A DNA stretch of 64,000 nt. Source: Anaspis maculata (Eukaryota; Arthropoda; Insecta; Coleoptera; Scraptiidae). This document shows, piece after piece, positions 22,301 to 31,000 of the stretch (position 1 is its first letter; every line of letters starts with the position of its first letter). The notes under the pieces are model-generated. The model made no database searches. It saw nothing but the letters and a program-made list of their open reading frames with translations, and was not told the DNA's origin. Location: positions 34,951,979-35,015,978 of the forward strand of contig OX421963.1 of assembly GCA_949128115.1 (NCBI GenBank), in the 5' to 3' direction. Both the position numbers and the translations under genes were made by a program.

Positions 22301-22456
22301 GCCAAATTGGCCCCAAGGTTTGTAGGTCCGTTCACCATTTCCCGAAAGGTGTCCCCTTGGACATACGAGCTAACCGATGACCGAGGTAGGCTCGCTGGCG
22401 TCTATCATGCGAAAGACCTCAAACCCGATGCGCCAAATCAGGCAGAGGTCGGTTAG
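19304..22456 (+). CDS. pol: Pol polyprotein (protease, RT, RNase H, integrase)
   Basis: About 1050 codons in the -1 frame relative to gag, open from 19187 but expected to be entered at the slip site. Retropepsin motif LVDTGAG is at 19456-19476. RT has FCVDYRKLN and the YLDD active site at 20369-20380. RNase H has TDASDYGLGAVL at about 20814, then TEKECLGVVWAVEKF and TDHFALQWL. Integrase has an H-H/CRVC zinc-binding motif (about 21410-21530) and catalytic Asp codons at 21616-21618 and 21797-21799, with Glu at 21902-21904. A VGPFTI (GPY/F-type) module follows and there is no chromodomain. The second Asp and the Glu are 34 residues apart, one fewer than usual for the family, because HPQAN is followed directly by AVE. 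PR-RT-RH-IN order establishes Ty3/Gypsy; the exact clade is uncertain. Confidence 0.95.
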   Translation, partial: GKRRGGLGLGQGACLPKAISTLTQIKRFFHRKGDSRLYLNVRIFGVEMSGLVDTGAGRTCVGREGMDRLRRVGCSLMSTRMSSCRAANGQSMETVGAFSVPIQVGKMEKIFEVLAIPSLSTSLILGIDFLRRMRMVIDPARDCVGLTPETGRVSMVSAESDLTDDQRKRLDLLLSQVFAGETPALGHTTWVQHRIKLKPDTEPVKQRYYPLSPALQRHVNAEIDRMLALGVVEPSNSPWASPIVMVKKGSDNYRFCVDYRKLNAVTERDAYPLPYIANILDRLGRARYLSSLDIKSAYWQVSVEEGSREATAFTVPTRGLFQFVRMPFGLHNAPATWQRLVDRVLGVDLEPNVFVYLDDIVVVTQDFDLHLRVLSEVFRRLQTAGLVVSREKCHLCRPELRYLGYVVDGQGLRVDPAKVQSILELPTPTKVREVRRVLGMAGWYRRFVPNFSTLVAPLNDLLRKNVRFEWTPACDLAFSSLKQRLVTAPVVMCPDFSLPFKIQTDASDYGLGAVLVQEKDGAEHVISYISRSLTGSERKFSATEKECLGVVWAVEKFRPYVEGSRFEVVTDHFALQWLHSLRDPTGRLARWSVRLQQYDFSVTHRRGKDNIVPDLLSRAVPQIDCVELGTVRFDPARVEDRWYVDMSRRVERDPLRYPLWRLNQDGYLLKNCRDGSMPGGGDRSWRVVVPRDQRRQILAAAHESKTSGHGGVNKTFARIAETYYWPRMRHEITSYVRACRVCIAQKPEQRPPRGLMCGRQEVSKPWELIYVDIVGPLPRSHAGNAYILSVLDHFSRFVVFIPLRSALAKTIVQRLEDHVFTLYGIPRTVVVDNGKQFTSRLFTDFMARHGVKISSTAYYHPQANAVERHHRTLKVILASYVEGDHRTWESHLQKAACAMRTSKSETTGFTPYFVNFGRQMCAHAEDHDVVQTLSEHDETPVPRQALFRDIYERVRTNLRRAFERGKKAYDLRRRPEQFAVGDRVWHKNFVQSDAARYFSAKLAPRFVGPFTISRKVSPWTYELTDDRGRLAGVYHAKDLKPDAPNQAEVG

Positions 22457-22574
22457 GCTCTCATTCAGCGTCTCACTGCGTGTTGTGTCGTTCAGTGCTC
22501 TTTGTTGTATTGTTCCATTGTTTTGCCCGTTCGGGCATTGCGCAGCGTTCCGCCCCCCCCCCCCCCAGAGGGCT

Positions 22575-22592
22575 AAAGATCAAGTGATCTTT
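22575..22592. other. 8-bp perfect palindrome before the polypurine tract
   Basis: AAAGATCA, a 2-bp spacer and TGATCTTT form a short hairpin between pol and the 3' LTR, just after a run of 15 or more C at about 22553-22566. Its role is unknown. Confidence 0.5.
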
Positions 22593-22599
22593 TGGGAGG

Positions 22600-22611
22600 T
22601 AAGGGTGGGAT
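22600..22611 (+). other. Polypurine tract
   Basis: The purine-rich string TAAGGGTGGGAT directly precedes the 3' LTR at 22612, where the plus-strand primer is expected. It is interrupted by T, so it is a weak tract. Confidence 0.6.
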
Positions 22612-23951
22612 TGTTACGTGCAAAATTTGTACGGTTGCTGGTGGGAAGCTTGTGGGGTGAATTTCGAATATTGCCGCCTTATCAGTGCTGGTAAAACTGA
22701 TGGGTCTGGGAGGTTTTTCTGATTCCTGATAAGGACTGTCACTTGTCACTTGTCTGGATGGAAAGAGCTTATCCTCGGCCGCAGCAGATTTTCGCCTTCC
22801 AGCACTAGGAAAATCCTTCTTTTTCTGTACCCAGGCCGGCGCCAATAAAGACTCGAGGGTACCATCGCTGTGAGACCGAGGTAAGAGCTCTTTGGGTTGT
22901 CATCGTAAGTCCGCCGGAATCATGCGGTCCTCCTATTCCCATCAGGTTCCAATCCCGGGCCAAGAGCACCCCTAGTCTGTCTGTCGGGTCGTATTGTGGC
23001 TGCCGCTTGTCTCTGGGCCACCTGAAATCAGGAGGAGTTGAGTACGGGCACCGAACTTGCTTGGGTGGTACTTACCCATCGGTACTTGTCAACCGGGAGA
23101 CACCGTAGGGGCCAGACAACGGGTGTGAGGGACGCCAAGGATCCTCACGGAGCGCGGATTCGCTCTGTTGTCTGCCGCCGAATGTCCACATCGCTGTTCG
23201 AGACGACAACCTGACCAGACCAAGGCAGCAAAACCCCACTTCTCTGCTCGACTTCCACCAACACCGGTACCATCCTGGAAGCATCATCATCGCCCGGGGC
23301 TGACGTGCGAGTATCACACCCATATTTCTTCCACTAACCCATAGTTGTTGGGGGGCCGTAGAGCGTGATATTTCGTTCCGGTGCTAGCGAGCACACTAAT
23401 AACCACTCCGGGTAGGTCGGTCCTCCTTCGAAGCTATTTGCTTGAGCTCAGGTGATAGGTAGTAGTAGGTAGGCCTTCTGAAGGGTGCGTTTCGCGTTAT
23501 TACGTCGAGTTCTGCGGTTTTCTTCCAGCTGGGCGGGTGTTTGAAGAGTTCACGATCAGCCACAACATCTCGCTCCATCACCGGGTGGTGTTGGCTCCAG
23601 TTGGTCCCATGGGAGAGGCCTACGGTAGCGGATAAGACGGGAGTACAACACCTTACACAACGCCTGAATTAATATCTCGAAATTCTACTTACTGGCTTCC
23701 GTACCGCATCATAAATAAAGCGTCTCATACTTGTGTTTGGGTTTTTGTTGTGGTTGTTCAGTCGCGACTTGTGACGGGTGACGTTGACACTAGTGACAGC
23801 GCTGTCACGGTGACGGCACTGGCAGCCGAGCGGTTTAAATTCTCCCGCCAATTGATAAAAATTGAGCGGCCGGGCATTGCCGAACCCACGGGAAGCTCAC
23901 CAGGGGAAATAAGACGGGTGAAAGTAGGGGGGACACGGGGGAAACATAACA
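22612..23951 (+). repeat. 3' long terminal repeat
   Basis: 1340 bp, offset by 7097 from the 5' LTR and identical to it as far as I can read except A22788 for G15691. Poly(A) signals are at 22844-22849 and 23714-23719. The right target duplication ACCT follows at 23952-23955. Confidence 0.95.
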
Positions 23952-24160
23952 ACCTTCTAGATGCCAAATTATGATAGTCAACTTTTGTCTTTCTTATGGC
24001 TACCATATTGGATTTTTGTACTAATAGATAGACAAAAAAATTAGCTTTCTGAATTAGTAACCAACATGTTTTTTTAATAACATTATTAGCGTCAAATTTT
24101 GAAATTTTCATAAACTATTGACAAAATCGGGAATGCTTTGAAAAACAATTGAAATATTAT
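23952..24160. repeat. Direct duplication of 15296-15504
   Basis: CTTCTAGATG.CAAATTATGA through GAATGCTTTGAAAAACAATT is present just left of the Gypsy 5' LTR and again just right of the 3' LTR. The duplication is about 215 bp, far longer than a target duplication. It predates the insertion, because the opposite foldback arm has it once and the copies differ at several bases. Confidence 0.7.
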
Positions 24161-24210
24161 CAATAGCAACAACAAAAAAAAAGACAGATTGTATTCAATT
24201 GACGTATCTA

Positions 24211-24350
24211 GGGGCTCGATACCAAGTTGCAGGCGCGAACTTTGAGACGGCGTAACTTGCCAAATACAGCGCGGTCTGATTGGTTGGTATCCGCCGTTGC
24301 GATGGTAACGGCATTTACGGCGGTCTCAGCTCCAACTTGATATCGAGCCG
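24211..24350. mobile_element. 140-bp MITE with TA duplication, copy 1
   Basis: The ends GGGCTCGATACCAAGTTG and its near complement are flanked by TA on both sides. The opposite foldback arm (about 24592-24612) carries the uninterrupted sequence GTATCTAACTTCG in reverse complement, so the insertion is directly proven. A second copy is at 55343-55481. Confidence 0.85.
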
Positions 24351-25271
24351 TAACTTCTTAATGCTGTTTTGTGCTTGTTTGTACCGAGAGCTCATAAATT
24401 AAATGAGTCAAGGGTGTCTGTGAATTCAAAAACGTCTGTCGGAACTAGGGTAATCCTTACTCCTTTTCTAATAAATTTGTCAAACTTTAACAAGAACGAT
24501 GCTAGTTCCGACAGACGTCTTTGAACTCACAGATACCCTTGACCCATTCAATTCATGAACTACCGGTACAAACAAGCACAAAACACGATTACGAAGTTAG
24601 ATACGTCAATTGCACACCATCTGTCACTTTTTTGTTGTTGCTATTGATAATATTTCAATTGTTTTTCAAAGCATTCCCGATTTTGTCAATAATTTACGTA
24701 AATCACAAAATTTGACGCTTAAAATGTCATAAAAAGAACATGTTGGTTACTAATTCGGAAAGCTAATTTTTTCTCTATCTATTAGTGCAAGAATCCAATA
24801 TGGCGGCCATGAGAAAAACAAAAGTTGACTATCATAATTTGACATCTAGAAGACCTGGAAAATTTCTGCCAACGTTGATCGACTCGGAGTGATCAAAAAC
24901 GTAAAACTACCAAGTTTGATCGAAATAGCTTGAATGGTTGGAAAGATAAAAAATAATTCCTGAAATCAAAATTTTCAGTTTTTTCGTGATAGATCGTAAA
25001 CCGATCAAAATATTCAAAGTTTTTTTTCAGATTGTCAATCGCCACAAAAATGCGCAACTTTTTTCTAATTTAACCGACCTCGTATCTCTTACCGTTTCCA
25101 AGATACCAATGGTGAGCATCGAAATTTTCACCACCCTGTATAGGGTGTAGGGTGATCAAGCAGATCAAGGCAAGGCTCAGGGATATTTTATCATATCATT
25201 GTGGCAGAGTATGGGAAAATTTGACAACTTTTGTTATATACCTAGATCCCCGTTCACTTTTTATTTTCAGC

Positions 25272-25365
25272 AGAATGACTTTTCTGGAGCAAAAATAAAG
25301 TGACAACCTAGAGCGCTGGAAGGATATACGGTATTACGGCTGATGGGCCGCTGATACAGTATGTT
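25272..25365. mobile_element. Truncated MITE, AGAATGACTT family
   Basis: AGAATGACTTTTCTGGAGCA and AAAATAAAGTGACAA match the left end of the full copy at 63812-63993. The match extends to CTGATGG.GCTGATA and then stops. Confidence 0.6.
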
Positions 25366-26319
25366 CACTGTTCACTTGTACCGTGATTCCGTGATTCTAG
25401 TCGGCTGTGAGATTTAAGTTTTTAAGTTTCCAAATCTGAAATATAGAAAATCCCCAAAACTTCCCGGTTGGCTGCTCTGGCTTCATTTGGCGGTCCTTGA
25501 TTTGGCGTTCGTCGTTCGGACCACTTTTGGAACACATTTTTTACGCATTTCCTCCTCTGCAGACAGACGGAACATTTTTGCGGGACGTGATGTCTGACGC
25601 TTTCTTCCATTTTATTGGGAAATGTAGTAATTTTTCGACCTGTTTTTAATTTTCGCCAATGAACAAATAAATCAGAGCAGCTTTGACCGGCTTTGACATT
25701 TGACGGGTGTCAAAGATATTTCTAACCTCTCGAAGCCGGTTCAACTTTAGGTGGATTCAAACTAAAAAAATATTAATAGCCCTTCGTTCAAAAAAGGGGT
25801 CCCGTAGAATCATCAATTCATCAATCCTCTTCCACCTCTTCCAGTCGAAAAAACACGCCGAACCATGAAGAACTATTGGCAAGACAAGGAACACTTCAGC
25901 AGGCCTGCTGTTGCAGCAGGATTTACGTGTAAAAAGTTCATTAAACCGAATTTTAAAAACCCCATCCGCTCAAAGTTGCGTATATTGGACTGAAATTCAT
26001 GTGAGTAGGGTTCTCAATTTGCTTTCGTTTTGAACCTTGGCGGAACGAGTTTTCCGTCAAGATGACCTAAATTGAAGGCGGCCCCGTAGGGCTCTGGTGT
26101 CTAAATGACGGTATAATACAGCTCTGCGCCCCTCTAGTTGCATTTCTACGTATGACAAGGTCAGTTTTACAAGATATAAGTATCAATTTGATAAGAAATA
26201 TAACTTCACTTCTAGAGAAGTCAGTTTCACACCAGGTAAAAAGGCGGCAAGCCTACAATATGCTAAAGTAGCAAATTTGCCCAGCCAACTAGCTAATAAT
26301 AATAATTAATATAAAGCCT
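25366..26319. other. No gene seen
   Basis: Mixed-composition sequence with no repeat partner noticed. A 62-codon minus-strand frame at 25422-25610 is not recognisable. The palindromic phrase AGCAGGCCTGCT lies near 25898. Confidence 0.3.
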
Positions 26320-26565
26320 TCATTTTGCCTGCCGGGGTGTCAGCCGACGGCTGTTGTTAATCCCAAACAGGATGAGGGATATAAAAAGCGCCGAAGCTAT
26401 AATGTTCTTTTCCACCGTGGTTTGAATGTCTACAATTGTTTTTCCTACTAGAAAATCGATATCGCGATTCAGAAACAGGTTAATAATGACGTACTTCAGA
26501 GCCAGTAGTAAAAAAACATTTCTTGTCTTGTTCGCTACCTCTTTGGTAAGTAATTTCCTCACCAT
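26320..26565 (-). CDS. Hypothetical small protein, doubtful
   Basis: 81 codons from ATG at 26565 (MVRKLLTKEVANKTR). There is a hydrophobic stretch IIASALFISLILFGI near the C-terminus that could be a membrane segment, and the tail is basic. A different minus-strand frame overlapping its start (MEDSCSSANGEEITY, after a TTCTTTAG acceptor-like site) also looks protein-like, and the two cannot both be right. I do not recognise either. The sequence is not repeated elsewhere in the window. Confidence 0.2.
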   Translation of the reverse strand: MVRKLLTKEVANKTRNVFLLLALKYVIINLFLNRDIDFLVGKTIVDIQTTVEKNIIASALFISLILFGINNSRRLTPRQAK

Positions 26566-26624
26566 TAGCTGATGAACAGCTGTCTTCCATCTAAAGAATC
26601 AAAACAGTGGTGTTCTAAGGTTAA

Positions 26625-26788
26625 GGTGCGTTCAGTCAGCTTATTTAGCCGCAAGTTTTAATTTTAGCCGTAAGCGCTGCATCGCTTATTGGCTGTTCCG
26701 AGGAGGCTGGTCCGTAAGAGTCAATGGGCGTCGCTGCCCTTGCGACTAAAATTAAATCTTGCGGCTAAATAAGCTGACTGAACGCACC
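26625..26788. mobile_element. 164-bp MITE flanked by TTAA
   Basis: GGTGCGTTCAGTCAGCTTAT and its complement form inverted ends of about 45 bp. TTAA lies immediately outside both ends (26621-26624, 26789-26792), fitting a piggyBac-type duplication; a 3-bp TTA/TAA Harbinger-type duplication cannot be excluded. Confidence 0.75.
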
Positions 26789-26792
26789 TTAA

Positions 26793-27216
26793 GAGTGTTA
26801 AGAGTTTAAGAGTATCCGACCGACGAGATCCGCTTTTGATCATAATTCAACACCTTGTTCGAACCCTGTACAAGAATGGTAGAAGAAAGCAGATTTGCTT
26901 GAACTAACTCGAACAAATTCTTTTTCATGTGCCACTTATCCGATCAATATCTATGGTCATAAACAAACAAAAAGTACTGTTCTCAATACGTTTTGAGGTC
27001 AGCTTTGTGATTTCCGTCCATCTAGTGCATCGTTTACTATTTTCATAAATGTTATTCAATTCTTGTCAAAAGGAGCCTGATGCCTTTACTTATATTACAT
27101 TATCAACTTAATCACCAAAATGCATACACAGGTCCTCGAAGTCACATTATCAGCTTTAATTTCGGACTTTTTTTTGTGTTCTTGGCCTTAGAAATTTCGG
27201 ACGTATATCCCATATA
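26793..27216. other. No gene seen
   Basis: AT-rich sequence with no convincing gene or repeat. Confidence 0.3.
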
Positions 27217-27239
27217 TTTACTTTCTATTTTCACTCAGT

Positions 27240-27377
27240 AGAATGACTTTTTGGAACAAAAATAAAGTGAACAGTGAAAGTGACAAGCCGGCCGGACAAG
27301 GGGGGCTGGGAGAATACGGCCGATGGCTGCTGATAGTTTCGCTCCAAAACTTTACAGGTGCCATCAGTCGTAGCTGT
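27240..27377. mobile_element. Truncated MITE, AGAATGACTT family, second partial copy
   Basis: AGAATGACTTTTTGGAACA, then GGCTGCTGATAGTTTCGCT and GGTGCCATCAG, match the copy at 63812-63993. The right inverted end is missing and is replaced by a TA microsatellite palindrome. Confidence 0.65.
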
Positions 27378-27409
27378 ACCCCTATATATATATATATATA
27401 TAGGGGTAC
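27376..27409. repeat. Perfect 34-bp AT-rich palindrome
   Basis: GTACCCC, about ten TA steps, and GGGGTAC form a perfect palindrome, followed by more TA repeats to 27420. Such AT-rich palindromes can extrude as cruciforms and are unstable. Confidence 0.85.
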
Positions 27410-27432
27410 ATATATATATATCTATTTCCAAT

Positions 27433-27876
27433 GGACGGATCGGCCTCATGGGTCGACTAAAGGTAATGTATCATTTGACTTCGCGGCCAAATCTCGAAGC
27501 TCGCCTCTTGGGATGTATATCTGGTTGCCTAGCTCACAAATGAAAATAGGATTGGAGAAGGAGAGTGTTGAAAAATGTGAACCACTGCAAAACGAGCCAA
27601 GAGGAGAATGATTCGTTGTAGAAATAGAAATACTATTATTGTGTCGTCAGTACATGCAAATATCATAAAGAAAATAGAAAATTAAGTCATGTTAAAAACT
27701 ATAGAATTATGATGTCAAGGTGAATAGGCAGACTAAGAATGAGTTAATTAACTGAGGCATACATAAAATAGGTACCCTTAGCCCTTAAAAGTAAAGAAAA
27801 TCGCACTCAAACGACCTACAAGCTGGAAGACATATCAGGAGCGTAGGAGGTGTTGGAAGTGAATAGCAACTGGTGT
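27433..27876. other. No gene seen
   Basis: A plus-strand frame of 122 codons crosses the MITE and microsatellite and so is not considered coding. The rest is AT-rich. Confidence 0.3.
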
Positions 27877-27990
27877 AACAGAGAGCATTTGGCCTCAAAA
27901 TACAAATCTTGAGAAACAATCGGCCTCAAACGGAGAACCTCCCTTTGGATTTCCCTGAATTTTGAATCTTTGACCGAACTACGGGTTATT
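27877..27990. repeat. Left copy of the sequence bracketing the tandem array
   Basis: GCATTTGGCCTCAAAATACA and TTTGAATCTTTGACCGAACT resemble 35846-35960 at roughly three bases in four. A third partial copy starts near 36195. Confidence 0.55.
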
Positions 27991-28024
27991 GTTTTGGCAA
28001 CAAATTTCTTCACAATTTCCAAAA

Positions 28025-31000
28025 CACGTCAAGTAGTTGAAGGTACCAGAGCACGACCATCTTCTAGACATAATTCGAAATACCTACTCTTGCGGTATGA
28101 AGTAGAAAGTAAGCAGGCACCAGTACGAAGAATTCGAATTGTGGCCTACCGGTAGATTTACTCCATTTTCTGGACAAATTATGCAGAATTTTGAGTTGAA
28201 AATCAATTCTGTTATTCAAAATCATTCAAAATCATGCCCACAGTTGATAAGCGGCATGAGAAGAAATGGTAACCTATTTTTTGTGGATAACGGTCAAATT
28301 GATGGTACACAAACTGTGGACCCTTCCGCCTCCTTGATATTAGTGTAAACGATCGTTCCACCTCAAAATACACACGCCATTAATCAATTGGCCTCGTTTT
28401 GAGAACCTATTGTCACACTTCTCACATTTTTCAAAAACGGTCAAGTTGCTGAAGGTACCAGGACCCTGGCACGAGAACCTTCCAGACATCATTCCAGATG
28501 ATCCTTCGGTATGAAATTGGAAATTAACAGAGACCAGTACGGAGAATTCGAAGTTTGGCCTGTCGGTGGAGTCACTCCGATTTTTTGGTCAAATCGTGCA
28601 GAATTCCGAGTTGAAAATTAATTTTGTTTTCCAAAATGAATCAAAACCATGCCCACAGTTGGGATAAAGCGTGAAAAGAGACGAAAACTTATTTTTTGGA
28701 TAACGGTCAAATTGATGGTACACAAAGTGTGGACCGTTCCGCCTCATTGATATCAGTGTAAACTATCGTTCCACCTCAAAATACACACGCTAATAATCAA
28801 TTGGCCTCGTTTTGAGAGCCTATTGTCACACTTCACACATTTTTCAAAACGGGTCAAGTTGCTGAAGGTACCAGAGCACGAGAACCTTCCAGACATCATT
28901 CCAGATTATCCTTCGGTAAAGTTGCTAAAGGTACCAGAGCACGAGAACCTTCCAGACATCATTCAAGATGATCTTTCGGTATGAAGTAGAAAATTAACAG
29001 GCACCAGTACGGAGAATCCGAAGTTTGGCCTGTCGGTGGAGTCACTACATCTTTTTGGTCAAATCGTGCAGAATTTTGAGTTGAAAATCAATTTTGTTTC
29101 TCAAAATCATTCAAAACCATGCCCACAGATGAGATATGGCGTGAAAAGAGACGAAAATCTATTTTTCTGCATAACGGTCAACTTTATGGTACACAAACTG
29201 TGGACCTTTCCGCCTCAATGATATTAGTGTAAACGATCGTTCCGCCTCAAAATACACACCTGAACAATCAATTGGCCTCGTTTTGGGAAACTATTGTCAA
29301 AGTTCTCACATTTTTCGAAAAACTGTCAAGTTGCTGAAGGTGCCAGAGCACGAGAACCATCTAGACATCATCCGGAATAATCTTTCGGTATTAAGTAGAA
29401 AACAAACAGGCACCAGTACGGAGAATCCGAAGTTTGATATGTCGGTGGAGTCACCTCATCTTTTTGGTCGAATTGTGCAGAGTTTTGAGTTAAAATTAAT
29501 TTTGTTTTCTAAAATCATTCAAAACCATGCCCACAGTTGAGATATGGCGTGGAAAGAGACAAAAACCTTTTTTTGAAAATAACGGTCGATTTGATGATAC
29601 ACAAACTGTGGAAATTTCCGCCTCAATGATATTAGCGTAAACGATCGTTCCGCCTCAAAATACACACACAAACAATCAATTGGCCTCATTTTGGGAACCT
29701 ATTGTCAAACATCTCACATTTTTAAGAAACTGTCAAGTTGCTGAAGGTACCGGAGCACGAGAACCTTCCAGACGTCATTCCAGATGATCTTTCGGTATGA
29801 AATTGAAAACTAACAGGCCCCAGTACGGAGAATCCGAAGTCTGGCCTGTCGGTGGAGTCACTCCATTTTTTTTGGTCAAATTGTGCAGAATTGTGAGTTG
29901 GAAATCAATTTTGTTTTCCAAAATCATTCAAAACCATGCCCACAGTTGAGATATAGCGTGAACAGAGATGGAAATCTATTTTTTTGTGGATAACGGTCAA
30001 ATTGATAGTACACAAACTGTGGACCTCTCCGCCTCATTGATATCAGTGTAAACGATCGTTTCGCCTTGAAATACACACGCTCACAATCAATTGGCCTCGT
30101 TGTGGGAAGCTATTGTCACACTTCTCACATTTTTCAAAAACGGTCAAGTTGCTGAAGGTACCAGAGCACGAGAACCTTCCAGACATCATTCCAGATGATC
30201 CTTCGGTATGAAGTTGAAAATAACAAGCACAAGTACGGAGAATTGGAAGTTTGGCCTGTCGGTGGAGTCACTCCATTTTTTTGGACACATCGTGCAAAAT
30301 TCAGAGTTGGAAATCAATTTCGTTTTCCAAAATCATTCAAAACCATGCCCACAGTTGAGGTATAGCGTGAGAAGAGATAAAAATCTATTTTTTTGTGGAT
30401 AACGGTCAAATTGATGGTACACAAACTGTGGACTTTCCCGGCTCAATGATATTAGTGTAATTGATCGTTCCGCCTCAGAATAAACAGCGAACAATCAATT
30501 GGCCTCATTTTTGGGAACCTATTGTCAAACTTCTCACATTTTTCAAAAACTGCCAAGTTGCCGAAGGTACCAGAGCACGAGAACCTTCCAGACATCATTC
30601 AAGATGATCTTTCGGTATGAAGTAGAAAATTAACAGGCACCAGTACGGAGAATCCGAAGTTTGGCCTGTCGGTGGAGTCACTCCATCTTTTTGGTCAAAT
30701 CGTGCAGAATTTCGAGCTGAAAATCAATTTAGTTTCTCACAATCATTCAAAACCATGCCCACAGATGAGATATGGCGTGAAAAGGGACGAAAACCTATTT
30801 TTTGTGGATAACGGTCAAGTTTATGGTACACAAACTATGGACCTTTCCGCCTCGATGATATTAGTGTAAACGATCGCTCCGCCTCAAAATACACACGTGA
30901 ACAAACAATTGGTCTCGTTTTGGGAAACTATTGTTAAAGTTCTCACATTTTTCGAAAAACTGTCAAGATGCTGAAGGTACCAGAGCACGAGAACCTTCTA

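Larger units (their letters stand above)
15515..23951 (+). mobile_element. Ty3/Gypsy LTR retrotransposon, complete and young
   Basis: 8437 bp with two 1340-bp LTRs beginning TGTTA and ending TAACA, flanked by the 4-bp duplication ACCT (15511-15514 and 23952-23955). The order is LTR, primer-binding site, gag, slip site, pol (PR-RT-RH-IN), polypurine tract, LTR. Only 155 bp separate pol from the 3' LTR, so there is no env. The only LTR difference I found is G15691 against A22788. The interior is clearly more GC-rich than the surrounding DNA. Both reading frames are free of stops. The integrase shows one unusual spacing, described under pol. Confidence 0.95.
15006..25141. mobile_element. Foldback element interrupted by the Gypsy insertion
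   Basis: The outer arm beginning TACAGGGTGGTGAAAATTTC is the reverse complement of the right end at 25141, and TA flanks both ends (15004-15005, 25142-25143). The arms run 15006-15510 and about 24640-25141, and inner inverted repeats continue at 24160-24210/24353-24490 and 24493-24640. Without the Gypsy element the unit would be about 1.7 kb. The left arm contains a 215-bp direct duplication (15285-15504 and 23952-24160) that the right arm lacks. Confidence 0.75.

Noticed and set aside
19333..22338. Long antisense frames within pol (up to 223 codons)
   Set aside because: These are typical shadows of a GC-rich coding strand; no domain is recognisable.
22457..22611. Search for an env gene after pol
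   Set aside because: Only 155 bp are available and they contain a C run, a small palindrome and the polypurine tract.
23952..24160. Possible 200-bp target duplication of the Gypsy element
   Set aside because: The true duplication is the 4-bp ACCT. The longer copies differ by several substitutions and predate insertion.
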